From assembly GCA_964564595.1 (NCBI GenBank), contig CAZMCA010000103.1, forward strand, positions 1-11,713: a stretch of DNA of 11,713 nucleotides, read 5' to 3'. Under the pieces are notes generated by a model. The model did no database searches. It saw only the letters and a list, made by a program, of their open reading frames with translations, and was not told the DNA's origin. Each line of letters begins with the position of its first letter. The first letter of the stretch is position 1. Shown here piece after piece: positions 5,708 to 11,713 of the stretch. This DNA comes from JBEVOS01 sp964564595 (lineage in GTDB: Bacteria; Pseudomonadota; Alphaproteobacteria; Caulobacterales; Aquidulcibacteraceae). A program made the translations under genes and the position numbers.

Positions 5708-5977
5708 CTACCTTTGGGCGAAGAACTCATGGACGTCGGCCGGATCGGTCACGGTTATGCAGAGCCGCTCGCCTTCGATGGTGATCTCGCCGCGGGCGAC
5801 GGGGTGGTTGTTGGCCAGGATCCAGAGTTGGTCATTCTCGCCCGTATCGAGCGGGATCACGGCGCCGCGGCCCATGCGCAGAAGCTGGTGCATCGGCATC
5901 GTTGCGCGACCGAGCACGACGGCCAGCTCGATTTCGACGCGGTGCACCTGGGTTCTCTCGGACAAACGAATCCCCAT
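5708..5977 (-). CDS. FliN/SpoA-domain protein (flagellar switch or secretion C-ring-like)
   Basis: The 89-residue protein is essentially one SpoA domain. RVEIELAVVLGRATMPMHQLL (13-33) is followed by GRGAVIPLD, then HPVARGEITIEGERLCITVTD (58-78). This matches the C-terminal domain of FliN and YscQ, which builds the cytoplasmic ring of the flagellar motor switch or of type III secretion systems. Typical FliN has an N-terminal extension that is missing here, and the usual GxPVDI region reads NDQLWIL, so it is divergent. No other flagellar gene is in the window. It may be a stray flagellar gene, since alphaproteobacterial flagellar genes can be scattered, or a paralogue. The start at 5977 has only a weak purine-rich site (CGAGAA). 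It is divergent from lipB by 38 bp. Confidence 0.75.
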   Translation of the reverse strand: MGIRLSERTQVHRVEIELAVVLGRATMPMHQLLRMGRGAVIPLDTGENDQLWILANNHPVARGEITIEGERLCITVTDPADVHEFFAQR

Positions 5978-6015
5978 TTCTCGAACGCCAGAGTGAGGGC
6001 CGAAAGGATTGCCGG

Positions 6016-6699
6016 GTGGTGAACGAAACGGCGCGAAAGGTTGAATGGGCTGTGTCGCGCGCGCCGGTTGCTTACGAGGCGGCGGTGGCGGCGATGGAAG
6101 CGCGCGCGGCCGCGATTCGCGAAAGCGGCGCGCCGGAGCTGGTGTGGCTGCTCGAACATCCGGCGCTTTATTCGGCCGGCGTCTCCGCGAAGGACGCGGA
6201 CTTTGCGCACGCCGCCCTGCCCGTGCATCGCACCGGGCGCGGCGGGCAAGTGACGTATCACGGGCCGGGCCAGCGCGTAGCGTATGTGATGCTCGACGTG
6301 CGTGGGCGCGGCGGAGACGTGAAGCGCTTCGTGTGCGATCTGGAGAACTGGGTGATCGGCGCGCTCGCGGCGTTCAACGTTGTCGGCGAGCGGCGCACGG
6401 GGCGCGTTGGTGTTTGGGTCGTGCGCAAAGGCGCCGGCTGGACGCGCGAAGATAAAATCGCGGCGCTCGGCGTGAAGATCCGGCGCGGCGTGAGCTTTCA
6501 CGGCGTGTCGCTGAACGTGGAGCCGGATCTGGCGCACTATGACGGCATCACGCCGTGCGGGATTTCGCCAGAGCTATACGGCGTGACGAGCCTTGTCGAT
6601 CTCGGACTGCCGGTGACGATGGATGAAGCGGACGCGGCGCTGCGCGATGCATTTGAGAAGACGTTCGGGGCGACGCAGAACGCCGCCCCGCCGCTTTGA
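6016..6699 (+). CDS. lipB: Lipoyl(octanoyl) transferase
   Basis: LipB moves octanoyl from acyl carrier protein to the lipoyl domains of 2-oxoacid dehydrogenases and the glycine cleavage H protein, the first step of lipoate synthesis in the cytosol. The 227-residue sequence has LLEHPALYSAGVSAKD (45-60), RGGQVTYHGPGQRVAYVMLD (75-94), KIAALGVKIRRGVSFHG (147-163) and ITPCGISPELYG (178-189). The catalytic lysine (K147) and the acyl-accepting cysteine (C181) are both present. GTG 6016 has AAAGGA 7 nt upstream. GTG 6019 directly after is equally open. A longer ATG-started frame from 5902 would overlap the FliN gene and adds no conserved sequence. No lipA is in the window. Confidence 0.95.
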   Translation: MVNETARKVEWAVSRAPVAYEAAVAAMEARAAAIRESGAPELVWLLEHPALYSAGVSAKDADFAHAALPVHRTGRGGQVTYHGPGQRVAYVMLDVRGRGGDVKRFVCDLENWVIGALAAFNVVGERRTGRVGVWVVRKGAGWTREDKIAALGVKIRRGVSFHGVSLNVEPDLAHYDGITPCGISPELYGVTSLVDLGLPVTMDEADAALRDAFEKTFGATQNAAPPL

Positions 6700-6700
6700 G

Positions 6701-7825
6701 TTACGCCGCGAGCGACACGTAGCGCTTGAGGTGGTGATCGACGTTGCCGAATTGCGTGTCGATGATCGTAGCCCGCTTGAAATAGTGGCCGACCTTCATT
6801 TCGTCGGTCATGCCCATGCCGCCGTGGACCTGGATCGCGCCTTGGCCGACGAAGCGGCCGGATTTGCCGATCTGCACTTTTGCGGCGGCGGCGGCGCGCG
6901 CACGCTCTTGCGCAGGCGCATCGAGCTTTAGCGTGACCATGTACGTCATCGAGCTGGCAAGCTCGGTTTCGTTGAACATGTCGACCATGCGGTGCTGCAG
7001 CACTTGGAAGCTGGCGATCGGGACGCCGAATTGCTTGCGGCCGCGCGCGTATTCGAGCGTCAGCGCGTGCATCTGCTTCATCGCGCCTGTGGCTTCGGCG
7101 CAGAGGCCGGCGATGCCTTCATCGATCACTTGTTCGACCAGCGGGAGCGCGTCTTCCTTAATGAGATGCTCGGCGCCGAGGGCGACGTTTTCGAAATAGA
7201 CGTCCGACGCGCGGAACGCGTCGACGGTGGTGTAGTCGCGCGTCGTGACGCCCTTGGCGTTCTTCGGCACGATAAACACGGAGACGCCCTTCGCATCGCG
7301 CTGTGAACCGCCGGTGCGGGCGGTGACGACGAGATGATCTGCTTGCGGCGCGCCGATGGCGACGGCCTTGTGGCCGTTGAGCGTGTAGCCCTTCCCGTCT
7401 TTCTTTGCGGTCGTGGTGAGGTCGGAGAGCGTGTAGCGGCCTTGCGGCTCGGCATACGCGAAGGAGATGATGCGCTCGCCCGATGCGATGGCGTTGAGGT
7501 GCTCGTCCTTCTGCGCGGACGATCCCGCGTGCTTCAAGAAGCCGCCGCCGATGACGACGGTTTGCAAATACGGCTCGACGACGAGCGCTTTGCCGAACTC
7601 TTCCATGACGACCATGACGTCGACCGGGCCGCCGCCGAGGCCGCCATATTCTTCCGGCAGCGGCGCAGCGAGGAGACCGAGTTCGGCGAACGCGGCCCAA
7701 TTCTTCTTCCAGGCGTCTTCGCTCTTCAGCGCGGCGCGGCGCTTTTCGAACTCGTACTCGGCCGCCGCGAATTTCGCGATCGAGTCACGGAGCATGTTCT
7801 GTTCGTCGGAGAAGTTGAAATCCAT
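6701..7825 (-). CDS. Acyl-CoA dehydrogenase, small-subunit type (pimeloyl-CoA dehydrogenase-like)
   Basis: This is a 374-residue flavin acyl-CoA dehydrogenase that introduces an α,β double bond into an acyl-CoA and passes electrons to ETF. It opens with MDFNFSDEQNMLRDSIAKF and contains the middle β-domain FAYAEPQGRYTLSDL. The C-terminal helical domain has YARGRKQFGVPIASFQVLQH and IQVHGGMGMTDEMKVGHYFKR. The usual active-site glutamate region near the end reads DTQFGNVDHHL, without a canonical YEGT. This is the pattern of the small partner in two-subunit dehydrogenases annotated as pimeloyl-CoA dehydrogenase. The likely large partner lies at 10974-11713 on the same strand. AAGAGG lies about 7 nt before the start. 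The gene follows the RT-TIR gene by 71 bp. Confidence 0.85.
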   Translation of the reverse strand: MDFNFSDEQNMLRDSIAKFAAAEYEFEKRRAALKSEDAWKKNWAAFAELGLLAAPLPEEYGGLGGGPVDVMVVMEEFGKALVVEPYLQTVVIGGGFLKHAGSSAQKDEHLNAIASGERIISFAYAEPQGRYTLSDLTTTAKKDGKGYTLNGHKAVAIGAPQADHLVVTARTGGSQRDAKGVSVFIVPKNAKGVTTRDYTTVDAFRASDVYFENVALGAEHLIKEDALPLVEQVIDEGIAGLCAEATGAMKQMHALTLEYARGRKQFGVPIASFQVLQHRMVDMFNETELASSMTYMVTLKLDAPAQERARAAAAAKVQIGKSGRFVGQGAIQVHGGMGMTDEMKVGHYFKRATIIDTQFGNVDHHLKRYVSLAA

Positions 7826-7865
7826 CGGGCGCCTCTTTTGCGACTGTCTTAGGACAGCGCGCCCG
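7826..7865 (-). promoter_or_regulatory. Dyad symmetry in the leader of the small acyl-CoA dehydrogenase gene
   Basis: An inner hairpin CTGTC-TTAG-GACAG (7844-7857) is framed by CGGGCGC (7826-7832) and GCGCCCG (7859-7865). The outer arm abuts the start codon and would bracket the ribosome binding site AAGAGG in a loop. It could be an operator or a translational control element. There is no direct evidence for either. Confidence 0.35.
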
Positions 7866-7896
7866 GCGGCTCAACGGTGAGACCTGGCAGGTTCGG

Positions 7897-9564
7897 CTAG
7901 CGCGGTGGGCGCCGGCCGAAGATGAACTCCCAGAACGAGCCGCCCCGGCGCTTCGGGCGTGGCGGCGGCGCTGGGGTGCGGCGTGGCGGCGGCGGTGGCC
8001 GTTGCGCGCGGGGTAGCTCCGTCGGCGGCACGGACGTGCGCGCGGGCGCGGGTGAAAGCGACGTAGCGGCAGGGCGGCGCGGCGCATCGCCGGCGCATGC
8101 GGCTTTCAGGCGCTGCGCAACGGCGTCCGGATTGTTGGCCCATGCCATCGCGTCCTTGCCGCGGATCAGCGGCAGGCGCGTGAGATCGGGCTTGCCGACG
8201 ATCAGCGGCACCACCTTCTTCTGGCCGGACACTTCGAGCGACAGCGCCGTGTTCACCTCGGTCACCGGCCAATCCTTGCTGACGGAATTGGCGGTGATGA
8301 TCGCAAGCACGGTGCGCGAGGAGCCGAGCGCGACGTTGATCTTTTCGGTGAAGCTCTGGCCCCAGCCGATATGGGCTTCGTCGAGAAAGGCTTTGAGCCC
8401 AAGGCGCGCGCAGGCTTCGTGGATCGGGCGCGCGATCTCTTTGTCTTCGCTGGCGTGGCTGATGAAGACGTCGAAGTCGTCTGCGCCGAACACCATCTGC
8501 CGAAGGAAGCGCGACGGGTTCGGATCGAGCGGCAAAAGCTTGGCGCAAAGATTGAGGAAGAGCGGATCATCTGCGCCGCGCACCATCTTGAGGAACGAAA
8601 GCTCGCCGTAGACGACTTGGCGAAACGCGCGTGCAGGTTCGCTAGGAAGGCGCACAAGGCCGCGGTGCTTTAGGAAATGATCCGCCGCGGCCGCTTCTAG
8701 CCCGAACTTTTCCCACGCATGCAGCATAGCGCGCAGATGCCGAACCGCTTTGCGCGGCACGTTCGGCTTTTCGTTCACCGTGAGGCCCGTGACGCCTTGG
8801 CGCTGGTGGCGGCGCTGGAGGCGCACTTTCTTGTGGTTGATCGTGAAGCCAGCGGCGTTGATCGCGCGCTCGAGCGGCTCGCCGGGCGTGACCGTGTCGC
8901 CCTTCTCGCCACGCGTGAAGAGCGCAATGTTTGGTGAGAAAGCGTTGTGGTTCGTGGAGAACGTGATGTCGTCCGCGTAGCGCGAGAAGCGCACGCCGCT
9001 TTCTTTGGCGAGCCGCGTGAGACGCCGGTCAAGCGTGGCTGCGATGAAGTTCGAGAGCGGCGGCGATGTCGGCGCGCCTTGCGGCAGGCCGTTCCGGTAC
9101 GTGCAAATCTGCGCGAACACCGAAGCGGCGGCCGCGCCCATGCCGAAGGGCGGCGCCATGAAGAGCCCGCGCACGCGGCCGAAATTTATCGTCGGGAAAA
9201 AGTCTTCGAGATCGATGTTGAGAACGAGCCGCTGACCGGCATGCATGCGCGCGTTGGTTAGGATGCTCTTCTGCTTGATGAAGCCGTGCGCAGCGGGGTG
9301 CGCGTCGTATCGTTCGGCGAGAAGCGGCGCGAGTTTCTCCTGCATGTCGCGGATAAGGCCGACGGGCGCGAGAATCTGGCGCATGCCGCCGGTGCGCTTT
9401 GGAATTTCGAACGGGATGTAGCGCTGTTTTTCCGGCGCGCGGTAGAGAATGTAGATCATCTGCCCGTAGCCGACGCCGAAGAAATCCGCGACGTCCTTCG
9501 CGGTTTCGAGCGGCGCGCCGTTGAACAGCAGCACCGGCGTTTCAGCTTCGGGTGATAGAGACAT
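7897..9564 (-). CDS. Retron-type reverse transcriptase fused to a TIR domain (antiphage defence candidate)
   Basis: The N-terminal ~350 residues are a retron reverse transcriptase. Fingers/palm begin near residue 50, region X is NARMH (104-108), and motif A is VLNIDLEDFFP with D118. LPQGAPTSP is at 160-168, the catalytic RYADD at 195-199 (D198, D199), and region Y is GVTGL at 257-261. NAxxH and VTG mark retron RTs as distinct from group II intron or DGR enzymes. Residues 363-490 are a TIR domain: FDVFISHASEDKE, GLKAFLDEA, SSRTVLAIITANSV and WPVTEVNTAL, where E436 is the candidate NADase glutamate. A proline/arginine-rich tail (497-540) ends in SFWEFIFGRR. Retrons with TIR effectors have been reported to defend against phage. 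By analogy, the RT would make an msDNA whose disturbance during infection releases TIR NAD+ hydrolysis. The start has GAGG 6 nt upstream and overlaps the proposed retron RNA. Confidence 0.9.
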   Translation of the reverse strand: MSLSPEAETPVLLFNGAPLETAKDVADFFGVGYGQMIYILYRAPEKQRYIPFEIPKRTGGMRQILAPVGLIRDMQEKLAPLLAERYDAHPAAHGFIKQKSILTNARMHAGQRLVLNIDLEDFFPTINFGRVRGLFMAPPFGMGAAAASVFAQICTYRNGLPQGAPTSPPLSNFIAATLDRRLTRLAKESGVRFSRYADDITFSTNHNAFSPNIALFTRGEKGDTVTPGEPLERAINAAGFTINHKKVRLQRRHQRQGVTGLTVNEKPNVPRKAVRHLRAMLHAWEKFGLEAAAADHFLKHRGLVRLPSEPARAFRQVVYGELSFLKMVRGADDPLFLNLCAKLLPLDPNPSRFLRQMVFGADDFDVFISHASEDKEIARPIHEACARLGLKAFLDEAHIGWGQSFTEKINVALGSSRTVLAIITANSVSKDWPVTEVNTALSLEVSGQKKVVPLIVGKPDLTRLPLIRGKDAMAWANNPDAVAQRLKAACAGDAPRRPAATSLSPAPARTSVPPTELPRAQRPPPPPRRTPAPPPRPKRRGGSFWEFIFGRRPPR

Positions 9565-9669
9565 CCCGCCCCTCGTACCTTAACGAACCCCCCGCCTCCG
9601 GCGGGCGGGTTCAAAGTGCGACATTGGTTGTTCCGCCGCAGGATCAACAGCGGACGTAGAAGGGCGGGA
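9564..9669 (-). ncRNA. Candidate retron msr-msd RNA
   Basis: Directly upstream of the RT gene, the minus-strand arm TCCCGCCCTTC (9669-9659) pairs with GAGGGGCGGGA (9574-9564) over 11 bp with one G·U. After a bulged base, TAC/GTA may add 3 bp. The arms enclose a weak hairpin (TCCGC 9654-9650 with GCGGA 9636-9632) and a strong one (GAACCC.CCCGCC-GGA-GGCGGGGGGTTC, 9612-9585, 12 bp with one bulged G). Long-range a1/a2 arms around msr and msd stems, located next to the RT, are the retron layout. The length of about 106 nt is short for a retron RNA and the branching G cannot be assigned with confidence. The 3' arm contains the RT ribosome binding site and the A of its ATG. Confidence 0.4.
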
Positions 9670-9685
9670 CGCCTCCTGACGGTGT

Positions 9686-9714
9686 TTGTGGCGCGGGCGA
9701 TCCGGACAAGTCAA
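9686..9714 (-). promoter_or_regulatory. Possible promoter for the retron RNA/RT
   Basis: TTGACT at 9714-9709 on the minus strand is a good -35 match. The -10 region 17 nt on (CCACAA, 9691-9686) is poor. Transcription would then start near 9680, about 10 nt before the first arm of the proposed retron RNA, which fits. This is weak evidence on its own. Confidence 0.3.
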
Positions 9715-9762
9715 TTCGTGCACGCGTAACGCGCGCGCAGCGTGGCGGCGGCGCTACGCGCC

Positions 9763-9775
9763 TACCTGGCAGGTA
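9763..9775. promoter_or_regulatory. 13-bp palindrome between divergent genes
   Basis: TACCTG-G-CAGGTA is a perfect 6-bp inverted repeat with a one-base centre. It lies in the 262-bp gap between the divergent RT-TIR gene and the epoxide-hydrolase-like gene. It is a candidate repressor site for either; no regulator gene is adjacent. Confidence 0.35.
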
Positions 9776-9826
9776 ATTGGCGCGGCGCAGGCCACGCGGC
9801 ACGCTCGCATCGGCACGGAGGCCGGC

Positions 9827-10225
9827 ATGAGCAGCAAGACACCGATCGAAGTCGTCAAAGCGTTTCTGAATGCGATGGCGCTTAAGGACTATGACGCGGG
9901 CCTAGCCTTCGTCGACGACAATTGCACGTACGAGAATTTGCCGATGGGCAAAGCGATTGGCCCCGCGGGCGTGCGGGGCGTGCTTGAGCCGTTCTTTGCG
10001 CCAACGCTGGAGAACGATCTCGCCGTGCTGCGTGAAGCGGCCGCGGGCCCAATCGTATTTGTCGAGCGGCTAGACCGCCACCGCCTCGCCGATCGCTGGG
10101 TTGAGTTGCCTGTGACGGGCGTATTCGAAGTGCGCGACGGCAAGATCGCCGTTTGGCGCGAATATTTCGATCTGCAGACGCTGTTCACTGCGTGGCCCGA
10201 ACTGCGGGCGGCGGCTGCCGCCTAG
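9827..10225 (+). CDS. Limonene-1,2-epoxide hydrolase-like (SnoaL/NTF2-fold) protein
   Basis: The 132-residue protein has the NTF2-like cone fold used by limonene epoxide hydrolase and SnoaL-type enzymes: TPIEVVKAFLNAMALKDYDAGLAFVDDNCTYENL at the start and VTGVFEVRDGKIAVWREYFDLQTLF (96-120) at the end. Limonene epoxide hydrolases use an Arg-Asp-Asp triad. R81 and D83 fit the first two (ERLDR), Y35 and N37 fit the water-binding pair, but the last aspartate is E112 here (WREYFD). Hydrolysis of a small epoxide is plausible but not certain. ATG 9827 has GGAG 6 nt upstream. A longer frame from 9686 covers regulatory DNA and is rejected. The gene is convergent with the DUF2306 gene, sharing a 4-base CTAG that holds both stop codons. 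Confidence 0.78.
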   Translation: MSSKTPIEVVKAFLNAMALKDYDAGLAFVDDNCTYENLPMGKAIGPAGVRGVLEPFFAPTLENDLAVLREAAAGPIVFVERLDRHRLADRWVELPVTGVFEVRDGKIAVWREYFDLQTLFTAWPELRAAAAA

Positions 10226-10878
10226 GCCGCTAGGCGCGCATCCGCACGCACACGCGCCGGATGGCGCGCGCGGATGTACAACTCGGCCGCGATCAAGTTC
10301 GGAACCCACGCGAGCCACGCGATCGCAATGTAGGATTCCAAGAATGGCAAGCCCGTAACGCCGGCGATCGGCAGGTAGATGCGCAATGTCACCGCCGCCA
10401 GCGCGAGCGAGAACGAGCGGATCATCCAGCGCTCGTGATCGGCGAAGTCGCGCGCGACCGCACGGCGGTACGCCATAACGGTTGTCCAGAGCCAGGCGAG
10501 CGCTAGCAGGAAGAAGCCAGCGCCGGCGATTGGGCCCGCGAAGGTGAACGGCGCGAGCAAGCCGCCCGCTACGCCCGCAACGATGCAGGCGACGACGTAT
10601 GTGCGGCCCATCCAGCGGTGCAGTTTCGGGCGCTTGGCGCGCAGGCTGCGCACGAACTGGAAAGGGCCGAGCGCGAGCGCGAGGCCGGCGGCCGTCGCGT
10701 GCACGAGCAGCCCATAGGGCGAGACCATTTGGTTGAAGCCATTGGAACGGACTTCCTCGCCGAAGGCGTCAAAGCCGAGCACGAGGTAGGCGAGGCCGTA
10801 GAGCCCTACTCCGACCGACAAGAACGCCATGAGCCCCCAAGCCCATGCGCCGCCAATTTGTCCGCGCGCAGCCGCCAT
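10222..10878 (-). CDS. DUF2306 family integral membrane protein
   Basis: This 218-residue protein has about six hydrophobic helices, at roughly 12-34, 55-75, 93-112, 116-136, 152-172 and 182-202. It carries the DUF2306 pattern: LVHATAAGLALALGPFQFV (58-76), the loop RPKLHRWMGRTYV (83-95) and FADHERWMIRSFSLALAAVTLRIYLP (145-170). Conserved histidines H60, H87 and H148 could in principle bind haem or metal, as in other small membrane cytochromes, but the family has no assigned function. The start at 10878 has GGGAGG about 5 nt upstream. Its stop overlaps that of the epoxide-hydrolase-like gene on the other strand. It lies downstream of the large acyl-CoA dehydrogenase gene and could be co-transcribed with it. 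Confidence 0.85.
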   Translation of the reverse strand: MAAARGQIGGAWAWGLMAFLSVGVGLYGLAYLVLGFDAFGEEVRSNGFNQMVSPYGLLVHATAAGLALALGPFQFVRSLRAKRPKLHRWMGRTYVVACIVAGVAGGLLAPFTFAGPIAGAGFFLLALAWLWTTVMAYRRAVARDFADHERWMIRSFSLALAAVTLRIYLPIAGVTGLPFLESYIAIAWLAWVPNLIAAELYIRARHPARVRADARLAA

Positions 10879-10939
10879 CGCCGCCTCCCTATTATTGGGT
10901 AGACGCTGCGCCGGCTGCGTTTGGATGCAAGCAGCTTTT

Positions 10940-10963
10940 TTCCCTCCCCTTGCGGGGAGGGAA
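10940..10963. repeat. Single-hairpin copy of the CCCTCCCC palindromic repeat
   Basis: TTCCCTCCCC (10940-10949) and GGGGAGGGAA (10954-10963) form a perfect 10-bp stem with a TTGC loop, the same unit found twice at 3154-3285. It lies 10 bp after the stop of the large dehydrogenase subunit. On that strand it is followed by A residues, not U, so a terminator role is doubtful. Confidence 0.65.
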
Positions 10964-10973
10964 TCCGCGGCGC

Positions 10974-11713
10974 TTAGAGCCCGAGCACCATCTTGGCGAT
11001 GATGTTGCGCTGGATTTCGTTCGATCCGCCGTAGATCGAGGTCTTGCGCATGTTGAAGTACGCAGGCGCGGCTTCGTGCGCGTAATCCGGGCCAATTTTG
11101 AACTCGTTGGTGAGTTCGGGTGAGAACAAGCGCGCGTTCGGCATCGCGTAATGGGCGCAGGCTTCCAGCGTCAGCTCCGTGAGGCGCTGCTGGATCTCGG
11201 TGCCCTTGATCTTGAGGAGCGAGCTTTCGGGGCCTGGGCCTTTGCCGGCCTGTTCGGCCGCGAGCACGCGCAGCTCGGTGTATTCGAGCGCGGCGAGATC
11301 GATTTCGAGCTCGGCGACTTTGCGGTTGAAGTCATCGTCCTGCACGAGCGGCTGGCCGCTGTCTGAGCGCTCTGCGGCGGCGAGCGCCTTGAGGTTTTCG
11401 ACGCCCTTCTTCGAGCGCGCGACGCCGGCGATGCCAGTGCGCTCATGCGCGAGCAGAACCTTCGCGTAGGTCCAGCCTTTGTTTTCTTCGCCGATGCGGT
11501 TTTCGACGGGCACTTTCACGTTGTCGAGGAAGACGTCGTTCACTTCATACGCGCCGTCGATCAGCATGATCGGGCGCACGGTGATGCCGGGCGTCTTCAT
11601 ATCGATCAGCAGGAACGAGATGCCCTCTTGCGCTTTGCCATCGGGCTTGGTGCGCACGAGGAAGAAGCCCCAATCGGCGTGTTGGCCGAGCGTCGTCCAG
11701 GTCTTCTGGCCGT
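10974..11713 (-). CDS. Acyl-CoA dehydrogenase, large-subunit type (5' end beyond the window)
   Basis: The frame is open to the right edge, giving the last 245 residues of an acyl-CoA dehydrogenase. It begins inside the middle β-domain (GQKTWTTLGQHADWGFFLVR), continues with KAQEGISFLLIDMKTPGI and VNDVFLDNVKVP, and enters the C-terminal helical domain at NKGWTYAKVLLAHERTG. It ends MRKTSIYGGSNEIQRNIIAKMVLGL, where the MCAD YEGT position reads YGGS. This matches the large partner of enzymes annotated as pimeloyl-CoA dehydrogenase. Together with the 6701-7825 gene it would form a heteromeric dehydrogenase for CoA-linked long or dicarboxylic acids, passing electrons to ETF. The ordinary order is large then small subunit on one strand, as seen here, but normally adjacent. 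The full substrate range is unknown. Confidence 0.85.
   Translation of the reverse strand, partial: GQKTWTTLGQHADWGFFLVRTKPDGKAQEGISFLLIDMKTPGITVRPIMLIDGAYEVNDVFLDNVKVPVENRIGEENKGWTYAKVLLAHERTGIAGVARSKKGVENLKALAAAERSDSGQPLVQDDDFNRKVAELEIDLAALEYTELRVLAAEQAGKGPGPESSLLKIKGTEIQQRLTELTLEACAHYAMPNARLFSPELTNEFKIGPDYAHEAAPAYFNMRKTSIYGGSNEIQRNIIAKMVLGL

Noticed and set aside
9585..9612. Strong hairpin upstream of RT as a terminator
   Set aside because: Neither strand has a U tract after the stem. Its position inside the complementary arms fits the retron RNA better.
9723..9760. CGCGTA/TACGCG inverted repeat as part of the retron RNA
   Set aside because: The 6-bp stem with a 26-nt GC-rich spacer is what random GC-rich sequence gives; the arms at 9659-9669 and 9564-9574 are longer and better placed.
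10940..10963. CCCTCCCC hairpin as intrinsic terminator of the large dehydrogenase gene
   Set aside because: The T run lies on the wrong side for minus-strand transcription, and the unit recurs elsewhere as a repeat.

Overview
The window is GC-rich, has short intergenic gaps, uses GTG as well as ATG starts and has mostly clear AGGAG-type ribosome binding sites. The gene content is a lipB with the alphaproteobacterial-type sequence, a PadR/DUF2218 pair, paired acyl-CoA dehydrogenases, a small UPF0213-like GIY-YIG protein and an isolated FliN-like protein. Together these suggest a free-living alphaproteobacterium, perhaps Caulobacterales/Hyphomonadaceae. That placement is inference, because no rRNA or other marker gene is present.

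Left part (1-3300): the N-terminal part of a magnesium transporter gene (mgtE) leaves the window on the minus strand. It is divergent from a HIT-family nucleotide hydrolase. A GIY-YIG protein gene follows, surrounded by copies of a dispersed GGCTTGCCTAG repeat, then a minus-strand tRNA-Leu(GAG), a glyoxalase I gene (gloA) and a padR-DUF2218 operon with palindromic operator-like sites at its promoter. A nested palindromic repeat (REPIN-like) ends this part.

Middle part (3298-7825): a second VOC-fold protein, then a two-gene minus-strand operon of secreted proteins built from one and two copies of the same ~124-residue PPC-like domain, closed by a strong intrinsic terminator. Next come an orphan FliN/SpoA-domain gene, divergent from lipB (octanoyltransferase), and the small subunit of a two-subunit acyl-CoA dehydrogenase.

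Right part (7826-11713): the most notable locus is a 555-residue retron-type reverse transcriptase (NAxxH, YADD and VTG motifs) fused to a TIR domain and a proline-rich tail. Just upstream, and ending on its start codon, lies an ~106-nt segment bounded by 11-bp complementary arms and containing a strong hairpin. This is where a retron msr-msd RNA would be expected. It is followed by a limonene-epoxide-hydrolase-like gene on the plus strand, a DUF2306 membrane protein and the large acyl-CoA dehydrogenase subunit, which runs off the right edge. The RT-TIR, epoxide-hydrolase-like and DUF2306 genes lie between the two dehydrogenase subunit genes, which are normally neighbours. This suggests that a small defence/accessory cassette entered that operon.
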